DNA of 64,000 nucleotides, taken from Haemophilus influenzae. Lineage in GTDB: Bacteria > Pseudomonadota > Gammaproteobacteria > Enterobacterales > Pasteurellaceae. The notes under the pieces were generated by a model, which did not search any database, was not told the origin of the DNA, and was given only the letters and a program-made list of their open reading frames with translations. The DNA lies in assembly GCF_019703545.1 (NCBI RefSeq), contig NZ_AP018771.1, positions 1,550,001 to 1,614,000 of the forward strand. The letters run 5' to 3'. Below are positions 34,421 to 43,289 of the stretch, piece after piece; the stretch's first letter is position 1; every line of letters begins with the position of its first letter. The position numbers and the translations under genes are program-made.

Positions 34421-35879
34421 TTGTCGTACCTGTGTTAGTTAAATCCGTGTCAAACTTGAGACCAAATTTGCGGTTTTCCTCAACCTCAACTCTACGTCTG
34501 CGTTTAACTTCTGCCGGGTTGCTGCCGCTTGCTCGTACTGCTTGGCTTTCGGTCGCTAATCCACCTTTGATGCGCTCTTTCCACGCTTGCGCCTCTTTTG
34601 TCGGGTCGATCCACGGCATCACAGGGCCGCTATAAACAGCGTTATAAAGTGATGCAGGATCAATATCGACTGGCACATCAATTTCGCCGCTGACAATCGC
34701 CATTTTTAGCCATTCTCTGTATATCGGGCGTGAGATGTGCGCAACAAAGGTATCTTGTAAAACGGAGTAACCCTCAAAGCTCTCCACCAACTCTTGGCGC
34801 TGGCTTGAGTAAGTGCCGTTATAATCTCGCGCAATGCTTGAGTAACTGGAGCGAGTTCCCGCCGCCGTTGCCCTTAATTGTCCGTTTCTAAAGGTTTCAA
34901 GGTTAACGTTTGGGCGATTAGAATTGATTAACCCGATGTCCTCACCGGGTTTTAAATCATCAATGATTGCACCGGGAGCAATCTCAAAATCTCGCTCCGG
35001 GCTGTCTGCGCTATAATCCTCATTATCCCCATAGATAGCGGCATCACCTTTTTTGATGTACATCGTAAAGGCGGCGGCAATTCGTGCGGCCACACGCTCG
35101 CTTTCCTCATAATCTTTAAGGTCAGCAAGTCGGATAATTACACCGTGCAACATCGATACGCCACGCAACTGGTGCAAGCGTTTTTTAAACGCAAGGTGCA
35201 ACATATTTTCTGCCGGCACCGATTTAACTCGCCCGTAAGTGCGGTTATTTTCTTGGGGGTTGTCCATGTAAACACGGTACGACTTAGGACGACGCCATGC
35301 GTCAAGCTCTACCCCTTGAATTAAATTTGCTGTATCAAGGGTATTCATCGGCACAAAATCAGGCTCTAATGCCTCAAGGCTAAATGCGATTTTAGTACTG
35401 TGATTGAGACCTGCTACACTGCCTCGCACGAGTTGGATAAACACTTCCCCATCACGGAGCCACGTGCGTAACAACATCCGCTCAAGTTCAGGGCGAGTAA
35501 ACTGCCCTGTCACTTCAGGACGAATAGACCATTCTGCCCATTTTTTGCGAATCTGTTCAGCTAAGGTTTCATTCACATCACCGTTTAAATTCATCGGCTG
35601 TGGTTCAATGTGGATACCTCGTGAGCCAATAACACGTTCTTCCATCTTGTCCAAAATCCCGATCACAATATCGTGATTTTGATCTAATGCCCGAGCCTGT
35701 TCTCGCAAACTGACCGCACTTTGTTTGGTTGATACGTTAGCGCCTTGGCTTTCGCGTTTTGCCTTATGTGTACGGCTTGGCATTGCTGCCTCGTATGCAT
35801 TCATCACATATCGGCTTTTTGCTCGCTGTGCGCCCCATTTAGGCGAGATTGCGGCAATTGTTTTATCTAATATTCCCAT
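34356..35879 (-). CDS. Portal protein (lambda gpB family)
   Basis: 507 residues. Dodecameric ring through which DNA enters and leaves. Typical blocks: SLREQARALDQNHDIVIGIL, RLADLKDYEESERVAARIAAAF, SIARDYNGTYSSQRQELVES, and a hydrophilic tail. It is followed by the capsid gene with a 65-base overlap; the portal C-terminus is low-complexity N/K/D text in that stretch. Confidence 0.9.
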   Translation of the reverse strand: MGILDKTIAAISPKWGAQRAKSRYVMNAYEAAMPSRTHKAKRESQGANVSTKQSAVSLREQARALDQNHDIVIGILDKMEERVIGSRGIHIEPQPMNLNGDVNETLAEQIRKKWAEWSIRPEVTGQFTRPELERMLLRTWLRDGEVFIQLVRGSVAGLNHSTKIAFSLEALEPDFVPMNTLDTANLIQGVELDAWRRPKSYRVYMDNPQENNRTYGRVKSVPAENMLHLAFKKRLHQLRGVSMLHGVIIRLADLKDYEESERVAARIAAAFTMYIKKGDAAIYGDNEDYSADSPERDFEIAPGAIIDDLKPGEDIGLINSNRPNVNLETFRNGQLRATAAGTRSSYSSIARDYNGTYSSQRQELVESFEGYSVLQDTFVAHISRPIYREWLKMAIVSGEIDVPVDIDPASLYNAVYSGPVMPWIDPTKEAQAWKERIKGGLATESQAVRASGSNPAEVKRRRRVEVEENRKFGLKFDTDLTNTGTTNDKTKNDSVAGGDGNERNKDE

Positions 35880-35882
35880 CGT

Positions 35883-36101
35883 TTAAAATCTCGCATATTT
35901 GATTCTGTGGCGTTTAACGCGCTGTCTTGTTTCCGCTAATAACTCATTAAGCATTTGTTGATAGCGGTCACGTTGTTTTGTCCATTCGGACACTTGGTAA
36001 GATACCGATCGCCCATTAAAACTAACTTGGCTTTGGGCGTTTTCGATCTTTTCATCAAGAGCTCGGATTTTTTCTTCAAGCTCGTCTTTGTCGTAAATCA
36101 C
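35883..36101 (-). CDS. W: gpW-like head-tail joining protein
   Basis: 72 residues if started at GTG 36101, which overlaps the TerL stop as GTGA and has AAGGTGG upstream; lambda W is 68. An in-frame TTG at 36143 would add 14 residues. Helix-rich with IRALDEKIENAQSQVSFNGR, then VSYQVSEWTKQRDRYQQ. It lies between TerL and portal, as W does in lambda. Confidence 0.75.
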   Translation of the reverse strand: MIYDKDELEEKIRALDEKIENAQSQVSFNGRSVSYQVSEWTKQRDRYQQMLNELLAETRQRVKRHRIKYARF

Positions 36102-38221
36102 AGCCACCCACCTTTTTTCTTGCTTGCGCCACCGTTTAACCAATTACTTTTTGGTTTGGGTTTCGGTTGCGGTTTTACTTGTTCAATTTCTACCGCACTT
36201 TCAGTTTCTTCTTCCGGTGCTGTTGTCTCTTTTCGGATTACATCAGGATTTAATCCAGGTAGTTTTGCCCAGTATGGGACATTGTCCTCATCGCCCCACT
36301 TAATACGCTCATAACCTCGCAAAATAGCAATCGCATGGGCGTAGCAAAATAAGTCAAACGCCTCATTATTACCTTTGCCAGGTTTGCGCCACTTGCCGTC
36401 TTGTCCTCGCTCCTCATAGGTCAATTCATCAAAAAACCATTCGCCAAGCCACGACGGAAAATGGATATAGTTAGCCCCGATAGTCTCACGGCTTAGTGCG
36501 TTACTAATGCGATCTTTGAGTTGGTCTGTTTGAAGTAGGTATAGCGGCACATCACCTCGTGCTTTAGCATGACGATCTGACCGTGAGGTGTTATCAGGAT
36601 AAGTTCGAGAAATCATTTTTTGGCGTTTGGTACTATCACCTTTAACGAGATACACTCGTTTTGATATGCCATCTCGTTTGCATCTACGCCAAAACTTATA
36701 GGCGTTATCTGTTACACCGTCCTCACCGCCACTATCCACCGCCATTGCAAGGATTGGCATGACTCCGCCGTCTAATCCCTCAATACGATATTGCTTATTA
36801 AGCACATCACTGATGAGTAAATCCCAATCCTCAGGGTAGGCGGACGGATCAATTGGTAGGCTTTCCCCCTCTGAATTGCTCCGCATTGATGATTTAATGT
36901 TGTATCTATCAATGAGCCACCGTTCGCTGTTTTCGCCATATCCCACAATTTGGACGACAAAACGGCGATTCCGCCCACCCTGTACATCAACTGCAGCCAA
37001 CAAAAAACGGCACCCATAAGGTACCGTTCTTTTTTCTGTATCTTCTCGCCGCTCCATCAGCTCATCACTTCGGCGTTGCTCAAGTGCGGAGCGTGGTAAA
37101 TAAGGCAATCCCCAGTCTGTATTTGTTACTGCCTTTAGCGTTTCTTCACTGCCAGTCATTTCAAATTCATGTTCAGCAGTGAGTAATTTATAAGTTAATT
37201 GCGCCCATGTTTGATAAGCGGCGGCAGGGCCTTCTAGCCAAAATGACGCAATACGGGAGTTTCTGCCCTCGCCATGTATCACACCATCTTTATCTATCGT
37301 TTGCCCCTCTTTTAACCACTTGCCACCGATGTTTAATGCGCGTTTCTTGTCAGGAGCTACGAGAGATTGGCAATGAGGGCATTGCAATCGAGCGTTTTCG
37401 CTTGCCTTAACATAGTCAGTATCATTACGATAACCCACCATATTTGCCATTGATGGCTCAAACCACTCTTTGCAATGTGGGCATTGCCAATAGAATCTGC
37501 GTCTATCACCACGGTTATATAAAGATAAAATCCCAGTTGTTGGCGGGGCCTCGTGAGTCGTTTTGGGATGATGTTTTATATCAACAATATCCTTGCCTGG
37601 CGAACTCTCTACAAGTGTCATACCCGCACTCATAAATGTAGTCGTACGTTTGGACGCTAAACTAAATCCGTCGCCCTCACCGTCCACATCATCGGGCCAG
37701 CGGTCGTAATCGGTTAATGCAACGTATTTATAATCTGATGATGACAATACGTTGATTGACGGCCAGCCAATTTTTAATAAATTACCTGCCCTAAAATATT
37801 TATCGTGGACATTGTTATCGTTTTTACGCGGACTTAATCTTTTTGCAATCTCAGGTGAGCATCTAAAAGTGCGGTCTAAACGTTTACGGCTATGCTCACT
37901 GGCTTTCTCTTGTGTAAGTTGCACCAAGAGGAAATCTGACGGATCACAAATAATCGCATAGGTTATCCAGCCATCAATCAATCCGATTGTTTTACCAGTA
38001 CGAGCTGGCCCAACAAAAATAACTGCGTCATACTCACGAGAGTTTAGGCAGTCCATCGGATCTAACATATATGCAGTAGTATCTTTATCCCATTTAACAG
38101 AGTTACCCCCACCAACTGGCACTCGCATATATTCCGCTACGGCTTCCGATACTTTCATTCGGCGAGGCGGTTTAAGTAGATTTGCAATATCTCGCCTAAT
38201 ATCTTTAGCTGATGCAAACAT
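36098..38221 (-). CDS. Terminase large subunit (GpA family)
   Basis: 707 residues. DNA-packaging ATPase and cos-cutting nuclease. Walker A is GPARTGKT at 71-78. Two CPHC zinc-like pairs appear (QCPHCKEWFEP and LQCPHCQSL). The nuclease domain carries LLAAVDVQGGRNRRFVVQI near residue 402. The C-terminus binds the portal. Size and motifs fit GpA (Gp2-less) terminases of lambda type, which supports cos packaging. Confidence 0.93.
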   Translation of the reverse strand: MFASAKDIRRDIANLLKPPRRMKVSEAVAEYMRVPVGGGNSVKWDKDTTAYMLDPMDCLNSREYDAVIFVGPARTGKTIGLIDGWITYAIICDPSDFLLVQLTQEKASEHSRKRLDRTFRCSPEIAKRLSPRKNDNNVHDKYFRAGNLLKIGWPSINVLSSSDYKYVALTDYDRWPDDVDGEGDGFSLASKRTTTFMSAGMTLVESSPGKDIVDIKHHPKTTHEAPPTTGILSLYNRGDRRRFYWQCPHCKEWFEPSMANMVGYRNDTDYVKASENARLQCPHCQSLVAPDKKRALNIGGKWLKEGQTIDKDGVIHGEGRNSRIASFWLEGPAAAYQTWAQLTYKLLTAEHEFEMTGSEETLKAVTNTDWGLPYLPRSALEQRRSDELMERREDTEKRTVPYGCRFLLAAVDVQGGRNRRFVVQIVGYGENSERWLIDRYNIKSSMRSNSEGESLPIDPSAYPEDWDLLISDVLNKQYRIEGLDGGVMPILAMAVDSGGEDGVTDNAYKFWRRCKRDGISKRVYLVKGDSTKRQKMISRTYPDNTSRSDRHAKARGDVPLYLLQTDQLKDRISNALSRETIGANYIHFPSWLGEWFFDELTYEERGQDGKWRKPGKGNNEAFDLFCYAHAIAILRGYERIKWGDEDNVPYWAKLPGLNPDVIRKETTAPEEETESAVEIEQVKPQPKPKPKSNWLNGGASKKKGGWL

Positions 38222-38223
38222 GA

Positions 38224-38697
38224 CTACTCCTCTGATTTATTATCGCCAGCCTGTATATGTAATGACATTTGCGATTTAACATCATCAATCACCTGTATTA
38301 CACGAGTTAATTGTGTTGGAGTTAACGCACAATCACGCTCTAAAATATCTGGCAATGTATCAAGTGATTGCACAACAGCTTTAGCCAAAAATCCCATCTC
38401 TTGAGCAACTTCAAATGATGGCACCAGTTCGCCTGTATCTCGCTCGTATTTAAGTCTTTCGTTTTCCGCTTGCCAAAATGCTCGTCTCTCAACAGGTGAC
38501 AAGCTATCAACATTAGCCGTCATTTTTTCGGCAAGTCCGATTTTGATTAAATCAGATAGCGTATAGAGCTTTAATTTGGAATTACTGCCAATAGCTGGCG
38601 TTAGTCCTGCAAGCCTTTGTGACACGGTTTGCCGATGCATTCCGACCAGTTCGGCGATCTGATTTATATTGAGTTTTAAGTCGTATAAATTATCCAT
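38224..38697 (-). CDS. Terminase small subunit (Nu1-like)
   Basis: 157 residues from MDNLYDLKLNINQIAELVGM. The N-terminal winged helix (QIAELVGMHRQTVSQRLAG) recognises cos. The middle is helical (SPVERRAFWQAENERLKYER). The frame extends upstream to a TTG, but the ATG gives the compact Nu1-like start. Two bases separate it from TerL. Confidence 0.82.
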   Translation of the reverse strand: MDNLYDLKLNINQIAELVGMHRQTVSQRLAGLTPAIGSNSKLKLYTLSDLIKIGLAEKMTANVDSLSPVERRAFWQAENERLKYERDTGELVPSFEVAQEMGFLAKAVVQSLDTLPDILERDCALTPTQLTRVIQVIDDVKSQMSLHIQAGDNKSEE

Positions 38698-38973
38698 AGC
38701 CGAGACCGTTAAAATGCCCAAAAAAGGGAAAAGATGATGATGACTAGAAACCTAAAAAACTGTCGAAAACCGCGAGCCCGAAACCCCGTGGAAAGGGGTA
38801 TCCCCTCAGGAGTACCTTTTCTAGCCTGACTTACTCACACTAATTTATTTAATTTGTAATATTTACATTACATAGCTTAGATATAACCCCGAGATTTTTA
38901 GAGCGGGGGGATAGCTGAGATATGTGCGCATATAAAACAAAAGCGACTCTTGTCAGCCGCCTTTATTGAAGAT
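38698..38973. other. Intergenic region, probable cos site
   Basis: 276 bases without a gene between the last late-lysis gene and TerS, the lambda position of cos. It has GC-rich blocks unusual for this genome: AACCGCGAGCCCGAAACCCC, AGGGG-TAT-CCCCT, and CCCCG/CGGGG arms at about 38888-38910. A hairpin GCGxCT..AGxCGC lies at 38941-38960. The cohesive ends cannot be placed by eye. Confidence 0.5.
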
Positions 38974-39363
38974 TTAAATATTAAATACTGTCTTACCTTG
39001 CTCATTGGTAACGTAGATATGATCTCCAGTGCCAATTAAGCTGTATGCAATCTCTTTCTCAATGCCTTGATCGCCGTGCTCGTCGTCCGGTATAAAATCA
39101 ATCATCATACCAATGATTTTATCTGTTGGATTGTTTCGAGCTGAGCAGTAGATTGACTCCTCGCGGATAACCTCTTTGCACTCTTGGTCGCCGTACATTG
39201 GCTGGGTGTAGTAGATGCCGTTAAGTGTGGTCGGCTTTTCTTTTAGTTTGTCCGCCAATCTGAGCATCTCTTTGTACTCACGAGAGGTCTCATCGTAAAA
39301 TACAAAGCTATTACTCTCGGTGATTGACGTTACACCGTCTTGGATGATTTTAATTGTTAGCAT
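38974..39363 (-). CDS. Hypothetical protein between lysis genes and cos
   Basis: 129 residues, acidic, cytosolic-looking (ESNSFVFYDETSREYKEML; DKIIGMMIDFIPDDEHGDQG). No family recognised. Position next to cos on the late strand suggests an accessory late function. It follows the uptake-signal terminator of the lysis genes. Confidence 0.6.
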   Translation of the reverse strand: MLTIKIIQDGVTSITESNSFVFYDETSREYKEMLRLADKLKEKPTTLNGIYYTQPMYGDQECKEVIREESIYCSARNNPTDKIIGMMIDFIPDDEHGDQGIEKEIAYSLIGTGDHIYVTNEQGKTVFNI

Positions 39364-39387
39364 AATTGCTCCTGTTGTTTTTATTGA

Positions 39388-39419
39388 TAAAAAAAGACCG
39401 CACTTTAATTGGCGGTCTT
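39388..39419 (-). terminator. Terminator after Rz1
   Basis: AAGACCGC and GCGGTCTT pair with a ten-base loop that contains an uptake signal, followed by a run of T on the minus strand. Q-modified polymerase would have to pass it. Confidence 0.72.
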
Positions 39420-39686
39420 GGTTTGGTTAATCCACTTATTGAGATTATCTACCTGGCTTGCGCACTTATCTCGCTCTGCTGTTACCTTAACAAGCTGTAT
39501 GACTACATCACCGTATGTCTCACCAGTAAATGCTGTTTTAACACAAGGTGCGGTATAGGCTTGAGGCGGATAAATATATTCTGCTTTAGTCGTGACTTTA
39601 TTTGTACAAGCGGTCAAGAACAGACTGAGGCAAACGAGTGTGAGCGCAAGGTTGAGTCTTAATGATTGTTTTAACTGATTCAGCAT
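39405..39686 (-). CDS. Rz1: Rz1-like outer-membrane spanin lipoprotein
   Basis: 93 residues. Lipobox LTAC near residue 27 after a hydrophobic stretch ([15 protein letters not shown]), then a proline-containing periplasmic part. It overlaps the Rz gene in a different frame, the classic overlapping spanin arrangement. With Rz it fuses the inner and outer membranes at lysis. Confidence 0.8.
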   Translation of the reverse strand: MLNQLKQSLRLNLALTLVCLSLFLTACTNKVTTKAEYIYPPQAYTAPCVKTAFTGETYGDVVIQLVKVTAERDKCASQVDNLNKWINQTKTAN

Positions 39687-39933
39687 TTTCTGTTGCTATC
39701 CTTTCTATTTCATCATTACGCTCTTGTTGAGCAATAACGGCATCACGCTCTTGTTGTAACGCAAGGCTCAATGATTTATTAGCATTTTCTTGTTGCTGAA
39801 TAGTTTGGGCTTGAGCTTGGTTCTCGGCTTTTAAACTACTTATCTTCTGAGATTGAAACCAAGTCCAACCGCACAAGCCCAAAATCAAACAAAGTGCGGT
39901 CAATTTTATGGCAGTTTCAAATCGGCTAAACAT
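39598..39933 (-). CDS. Rz: Rz-like inner-membrane spanin
   Basis: 111 residues. One N-terminal membrane helix ([17 protein letters not shown]), then a periplasmic coiled coil ([20 protein letters not shown]). The 3' 89 bases are shared with Rz1 in another frame. Overlaps the lysozyme gene by 28 bases. Confidence 0.82.
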   Translation of the reverse strand: MFSRFETAIKLTALCLILGLCGWTWFQSQKISSLKAENQAQAQTIQQQENANKSLSLALQQERDAVIAQQERNDEIERIATENAESVKTIIKTQPCAHTRLPQSVLDRLYK

Positions 39934-40454
39934 AATGCTTTCTCTTTTTCTCGGCGAACCACCAAACCTGCTAATTTTTTACCACTGGCATACACCCATC
40001 TAGGAAATTCGCCACAAGCCTTTTCATATTGTTTTGCTCGAAGATATTTAAACATCGTAGATTTGCTTACTGCCCCACAACCCACATTAAAAGTGATTGA
40101 CACCGCAGAATCAAATACCGATTGCGGTAACATCTCGCCATTACCATATTTATTCACACATCGTTCAGCAATCACAATATCATTCTTCCAACGTTCGGCA
40201 ATTTCCAAATCTGTGTAACGGTATTTTGGATTGATTTTCTTACCACCATATTCAGTTGAACCAATTCCAACGGTCAAAACATCCGCAGGGCATTGATACG
40301 GATCACGTCTGCAACCCTCGGCATTCCCAATAATTTCAGCACCTACAGGACTTAATCTTAGCTCGTTACCGAACTGAGCATACATTAATCCCATTACCGT
40401 AATCACAGAACAAACACCAAGAGCTTTCCTAGTTTTTGTCAAAATCATCATCAA
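39906..40454 (-). CDS. Phage lysozyme (GH24), SAR endolysin
   Basis: 182 residues. The N-terminal weakly hydrophobic helix (ALGVCSVITVMGLMYAQFG) is a signal-anchor-release sequence, so holin-independent export is expected. The catalytic triad reads E46-8aa-C55-5aa-T61 (AEGCRRDPYQCPADVLTVGIG), the E-C-T version known from P1 Lyz; Cys55 may give disulfide control. It is between holin and spanins. Confidence 0.88.
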   Translation of the reverse strand: MMMILTKTRKALGVCSVITVMGLMYAQFGNELRLSPVGAEIIGNAEGCRRDPYQCPADVLTVGIGSTEYGGKKINPKYRYTDLEIAERWKNDIVIAERCVNKYGNGEMLPQSVFDSAVSITFNVGCGAVSKSTMFKYLRAKQYEKACGEFPRWVYASGKKLAGLVVRREKEKALCLADLKLP

Positions 40455-40680
40455 ATCCTAAAGACAATCGTTTCATTTTCACACGGTGTATTTCTTCTGC
40501 ACGCCGTTCTTCATTTTTTCTAACTTTCCCTTCTTGGCATTTAGCATACATATTCACGAGACCACTTATTAAACCTATAACAAGCCCCATAATAGCCAGC
40601 CATTCTTGAAATGAATACATTGCCCAGAACGCACCAAAGCCAGACCAAAAAATACTTTGGCTTCCTGCATCTTTTAACAT
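40429..40680 (-). CDS. Holin (pinholin S21-like)
   Basis: 83 residues from MLKDAGSQSIFWSGFGAF; GGAG precedes this ATG at good spacing. A longer frame to 40722 lacks a site. Two hydrophobic segments (SIFWSGFGAFWAMYSF and WLAIMGLVIGLISGLVNMYA) followed by a charged tail. A SAR endolysin next to it fits a pinholin-type lysis pathway. Confidence 0.78.
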   Translation of the reverse strand: MLKDAGSQSIFWSGFGAFWAMYSFQEWLAIMGLVIGLISGLVNMYAKCQEGKVRKNEERRAEEIHRVKMKRLSLGFDDDFDKN

Positions 40681-40710
40681 TTTTACACTCCACCCATTTA
40701 CAGGGCTGAT

Positions 40711-40737
40711 AAAAAAGCCCACGTATTAACGTGAGCT
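40711..40737 (-). terminator. Second late-leader terminator
   Basis: AGCTCACGT and ACGTGGGCT around TAAT, then TTTTTT on the minus strand, just before the holin. Confidence 0.75.
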
Positions 40738-40812
40738 TGTGATAGATGGCCTTACCCCGTGCGATTTCTCGCGCAATAAAGTCTAACAAGGTAAGGAGCT
40801 ATTACTGTAAAC

Positions 40813-40842
40813 AAAAAGCCCCGACCGTTTCCGATCAGGGCT
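40813..40842 (-). terminator. Late-leader terminator (tR'-like)
   Basis: Minus strand AGCCCTGATCG-GAAA-CGGTCGGGGCT then TTTTT: an 11-bp stem with two G-U pairs and a GAAA tetraloop. It lies about 50 bp after the late promoter and would stop transcription unless Q acts. Confidence 0.85.
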
Positions 40843-40893
40843 GTAAAATTTATTCGGTGAACATTACTTACACAACGACCACCTTACATCTAA

Positions 40894-40923
40894 ATGATAG
40901 GACAAGATGACAAGGTTTGTCAA
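40894..40923 (-). promoter_or_regulatory. Late promoter pR'-like
   Basis: Minus strand TTGACA (40923-40918), 18-bp spacer, TATCAT (40899-40894). The -35 overlaps the stop codon of the Q-like gene. Two terminators follow before the holin, as in lambda pR'-tR'. Confidence 0.85.
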
Positions 40924-41429
40924 TAAGTAATTTTGATATTTCTTGCATTTTGTCGTCCAGTTCGCAGAATAACAAACCCAGTTACAAGAAGTTCGTGAAT
41001 TATTGCCTTCGCTAATTTTAGCTCTTTTTCAACATTCCGTATCATCGTTTTAAGGCTTGGAATGCGAATATCTGGCTTGCCTGCACACGGCTGCATTTTT
41101 ATCTCTCCGCAGTTTTCACGGAGTTTAACCGCTATATGATTAATAGTGCTTTTATTAACATAATAGGAAAATACGATATAGTGTAAAGTGCGGTCGTTTT
41201 TAAGGAAAAATCTCTCAATAACTTCGCTAATCATCATTCCTGTTGAGTCATCGCAAATTGGTTCATTTGGCTCTGCAGGAATGACTGATTGCATTAGTTT
41301 TGCAATAATATTTAATTGCGGTTTATCAAGCCTACCGCTGCGCACCCAAGCACCCCATTGATACATATAACGGTCAACAAATTCTTCTTGTTCAATCGTT
41401 AGTTCTGATAATTCGCTAAATTTACGCAT
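40920..41429 (-). CDS. Q: Q-like late antiterminator
   Basis: 169 residues. The MYQWGAWVRSGRLDKPQL block near residue 25 is typical of phage antitermination Q proteins of the 21/82 type. The C-terminal part has a helix-turn-helix-like INHIAVKLRENCGEI stretch. It lies last in the pR operon, directly upstream of the late promoter and leader terminators, which is diagnostic. Confidence 0.82.
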   Translation of the reverse strand: MRKFSELSELTIEQEEFVDRYMYQWGAWVRSGRLDKPQLNIIAKLMQSVIPAEPNEPICDDSTGMMISEVIERFFLKNDRTLHYIVFSYYVNKSTINHIAVKLRENCGEIKMQPCAGKPDIRIPSLKTMIRNVEKELKLAKAIIHELLVTGFVILRTGRQNARNIKITY

Positions 41430-41975
41430 TTATTCCTCTAGCTCTTTAATTTTTGTCTTGTAATACTTAATAATCGCCTTGCAATCTTCAATGGTGTATT
41501 TTTTCGGTTCGTGGTCTTGCCGTTCTAACCAAGCTACCTTATCCGCACCGATTTTATTGACGAGATTTATTCGATATTCGATGATGTTTCCGCTCTTATG
41601 GTCATTACAGGGGGCGCATTGCTTATGTACGTTGAGCTCACAAAATCTTAATTCAGGGCACGCCCCAACGCTCCGATAATGTCCAGCATGGTATTGCCCT
41701 TGATGATGCCGACCGCAACTGATACAAGGCTGGTCTTTATCTCGTAAACGGATAAATTTATTAAAGACCGATTGAGCCTCTTTTAACCATTCTGAGCGAC
41801 TTTTTAATTTATCCTTACGTTCCCTTTGTTTTTTCTTTTCCGCTCGTTCTTGCGCTTTTTGTGCATTATCTCGGGCTAATTTAATCGCACATTCAGGTGA
41901 GCAAACTTTTTGAGTTGAGCTAAAGGTTTTTACAAACGGTTGGGCACAAACTTTGCATTTATACTCTTTAGCCAT
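41430..41975 (-). CDS. ninG: NinG-like recombination protein
   Basis: 181 residues. N-terminal zinc site CKVCAQPF...CSPEC, a charged helical middle (QKAQERAEKKKQRERKDK), and a C-terminal HNH-like zinc domain CISCGRHHQGQYHAGHYRS...HKQCAPCNDHKSG. NinG (Rap) proteins process recombination junctions in lambda-like phages. It is directly upstream of Q. Confidence 0.88.
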   Translation of the reverse strand: MAKEYKCKVCAQPFVKTFSSTQKVCSPECAIKLARDNAQKAQERAEKKKQRERKDKLKSRSEWLKEAQSVFNKFIRLRDKDQPCISCGRHHQGQYHAGHYRSVGACPELRFCELNVHKQCAPCNDHKSGNIIEYRINLVNKIGADKVAWLERQDHEPKKYTIEDCKAIIKYYKTKIKELEE

Positions 41976-42070
41976 TAGCCAAACACCATATTAAACATTA
42001 CCCAAACTGCCACAATAAAAAGTACGATTTTTAACTCTAAAATCTCGTCATCATTTAATTTCATTTTCAT
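41975..42070 (-). CDS. Small single-helix membrane peptide
   Basis: 31 residues: MKMKLNDDEILELKIVLFIV then AVWVMFNMVFG. AAAGG stands six bases before the ATG. The stop overlaps the ninG start (TAATG), so it is translationally coupled with ninG. One hydrophobic helix fills the C-terminal two thirds. Function unknown. Confidence 0.6.
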   Translation of the reverse strand: MKMKLNDDEILELKIVLFIVAVWVMFNMVFG

Positions 42071-42072
42071 CC

Positions 42073-42100
42073 TTTACTTGTGTGTATGCTTGTGTATAAT
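42073..42100 (+). promoter_or_regulatory. hicAB promoter with direct repeats
   Basis: TTTACT, 16 bp, TATAAT (42095-42100). CTTGTGT occurs twice (about 42077 and 42089), which could be the HicB operator. Confidence 0.55.
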
Positions 42101-42130
42101 TTATCGTGATTAAGACGACAAGGAGGAAGC

Positions 42131-42316
42131 ATGCGATCCAGCGACTTAATCAAGGAACTTAAAAGTGCAGGTTGTACTTTTGTCAGGCACGGTAAAGGCG
42201 ATCATCAAATCTGGCAATCGCCCATCACAGGGAAGACGTTCCCCGTACCGCATCCAAAACAACACGTACCCATCGGCACATTAAGATCCATCAAAAAATC
42301 GGCAGGGCTTCTATAG
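42131..42316 (+). CDS. hicA: HicA toxin (mRNA interferase)
   Basis: 61 residues. dsRBD-like RNase with catalytic His in RHGKGDHQIWQSP. AGGAGG lies before the ATG. Followed 30 bp later by hicB. It is transcribed against the surrounding pR operon, a typical accessory toxin-antitoxin insertion that may act in lysogen stability. Confidence 0.9.
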   Translation: MRSSDLIKELKSAGCTFVRHGKGDHQIWQSPITGKTFPVPHPKQHVPIGTLRSIKKSAGLL

Positions 42317-42346
42317 CTCTGCCGAGCTAACCCACAAGGAGCGACT

Positions 42347-42775
42347 ATGTTATTCACTATCGGCATTGAAACCCCAACAAACGAAAATGAAGCCTACGGC
42401 ATTACGGTGCCAGCATTATTTACTGAAGAATATTCCTGCTTTAGTGCCGCTGATACCCTTGAGGAAATCCCAACGCAGGTGACTGATGCCATTCATTCCA
42501 TCTTAGAAATGATGTTTGAAGACGGAATAGACATCAACGAACTTCAAGATAAAGGCTATCGTCACTACCAAACGCAAGAAGATTTCAACTATTGCGATAC
42601 TTGGTTGTTGCTTGATGTAGATATTTCCGCATATCAAGGCAAACGCCACCGTATTAATATCAGCTTGCCTGAATACCTTATCAAACGTATTGATAGCCGT
42701 GTTGCAAGCAATCCAATCTACAAAGACCGCAGCCACTTTTTAGCGATTGCCTCACAAAAAGAGCTACGGCAATAA
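42347..42775 (+). CDS. hicB: HicB antitoxin
   Basis: 142 residues. N-terminal partial RNase-H-like fold (FTIGIETPTNENEAYGITVP...CFSAADTLEEIPTQV) and a C-terminal DNA-binding part (RHRINISLPEYLIKRIDSRV) of ribbon-helix-helix type. It neutralises HicA and probably represses the promoter upstream. Stop is adjacent to the end of the DUF1367 gene on the other strand. Confidence 0.9.
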   Translation: MLFTIGIETPTNENEAYGITVPALFTEEYSCFSAADTLEEIPTQVTDAIHSILEMMFEDGIDINELQDKGYRHYQTQEDFNYCDTWLLLDVDISAYQGKRHRINISLPEYLIKRIDSRVASNPIYKDRSHFLAIASQKELRQ

Positions 42776-43282
42776 TTACCCAAAAAACGCATACAACTGA
42801 TTTAACGTATTTTCATCGGTTGTATCGTTAAAAATATGCTTGATTGCTGCACTAATTAACGCTTTGTAACAGCTTTCAAACTCTGCTTGCTCCATATTCC
42901 CATAACTCAAGGATTGCGCCTCAATCCGCAAATCCCCTTTAATGTTGTATGTAGATTCGTAAAATCCCGCCAATACCGTTAGATGTTTACGAAAGGTGTC
43001 AAATTGCTTGCGCTCATCAAAGTGAGCCCATTCTGTTTTATCTGCAGCCCAATGGTTAAAACAGAATTTAAAAAAGGCGAACACCTTACGATGGAAAGCG
43101 GGATTGCGTGTACGGATGATTTCAATTTCATACTGCTCGCCATTTTTTAATGATTTCAATTCTTCTGATTCCAGTTCATCAAGTGGCGCAAGCACACCGC
43201 CTTGTAACTTAATCATCTGAATTTTTAACCGCCCTTCAGTTCGTTTCCCGTGTGCTTTTTTAATATCATCAACACTACAAGC
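42776..43282 (-). CDS. DUF1367 family phage protein
   Basis: 168 residues from the ATG at 43282. The core RTRNPAFHRKVFAFFKFCFN is typical of DUF1367, found in ninB-like positions of lambda-like phages. The best-conserved part starts at MIKLQGGVLAPLDELES, so a shorter start at the in-frame ATG there is possible. The long upstream extension to 43378 overlaps the methylase and is doubtful. Function unknown. Confidence 0.7.
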   Translation of the reverse strand, partial: ACSVDDIKKAHGKRTEGRLKIQMIKLQGGVLAPLDELESEELKSLKNGEQYEIEIIRTRNPAFHRKVFAFFKFCFNHWAADKTEWAHFDERKQFDTFRKHLTVLAGFYESTYNIKGDLRIEAQSLSYGNMEQAEFESCYKALISAAIKHIFNDTTDENTLNQLYAFFG

Positions 43283-43289
43283 CATTAAC

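Noticed and set aside
40541..40789. 82-codon frame over the late leader
   Set aside because: It runs through a terminator hairpin and the holin start; the holin frame has the better ribosome site.
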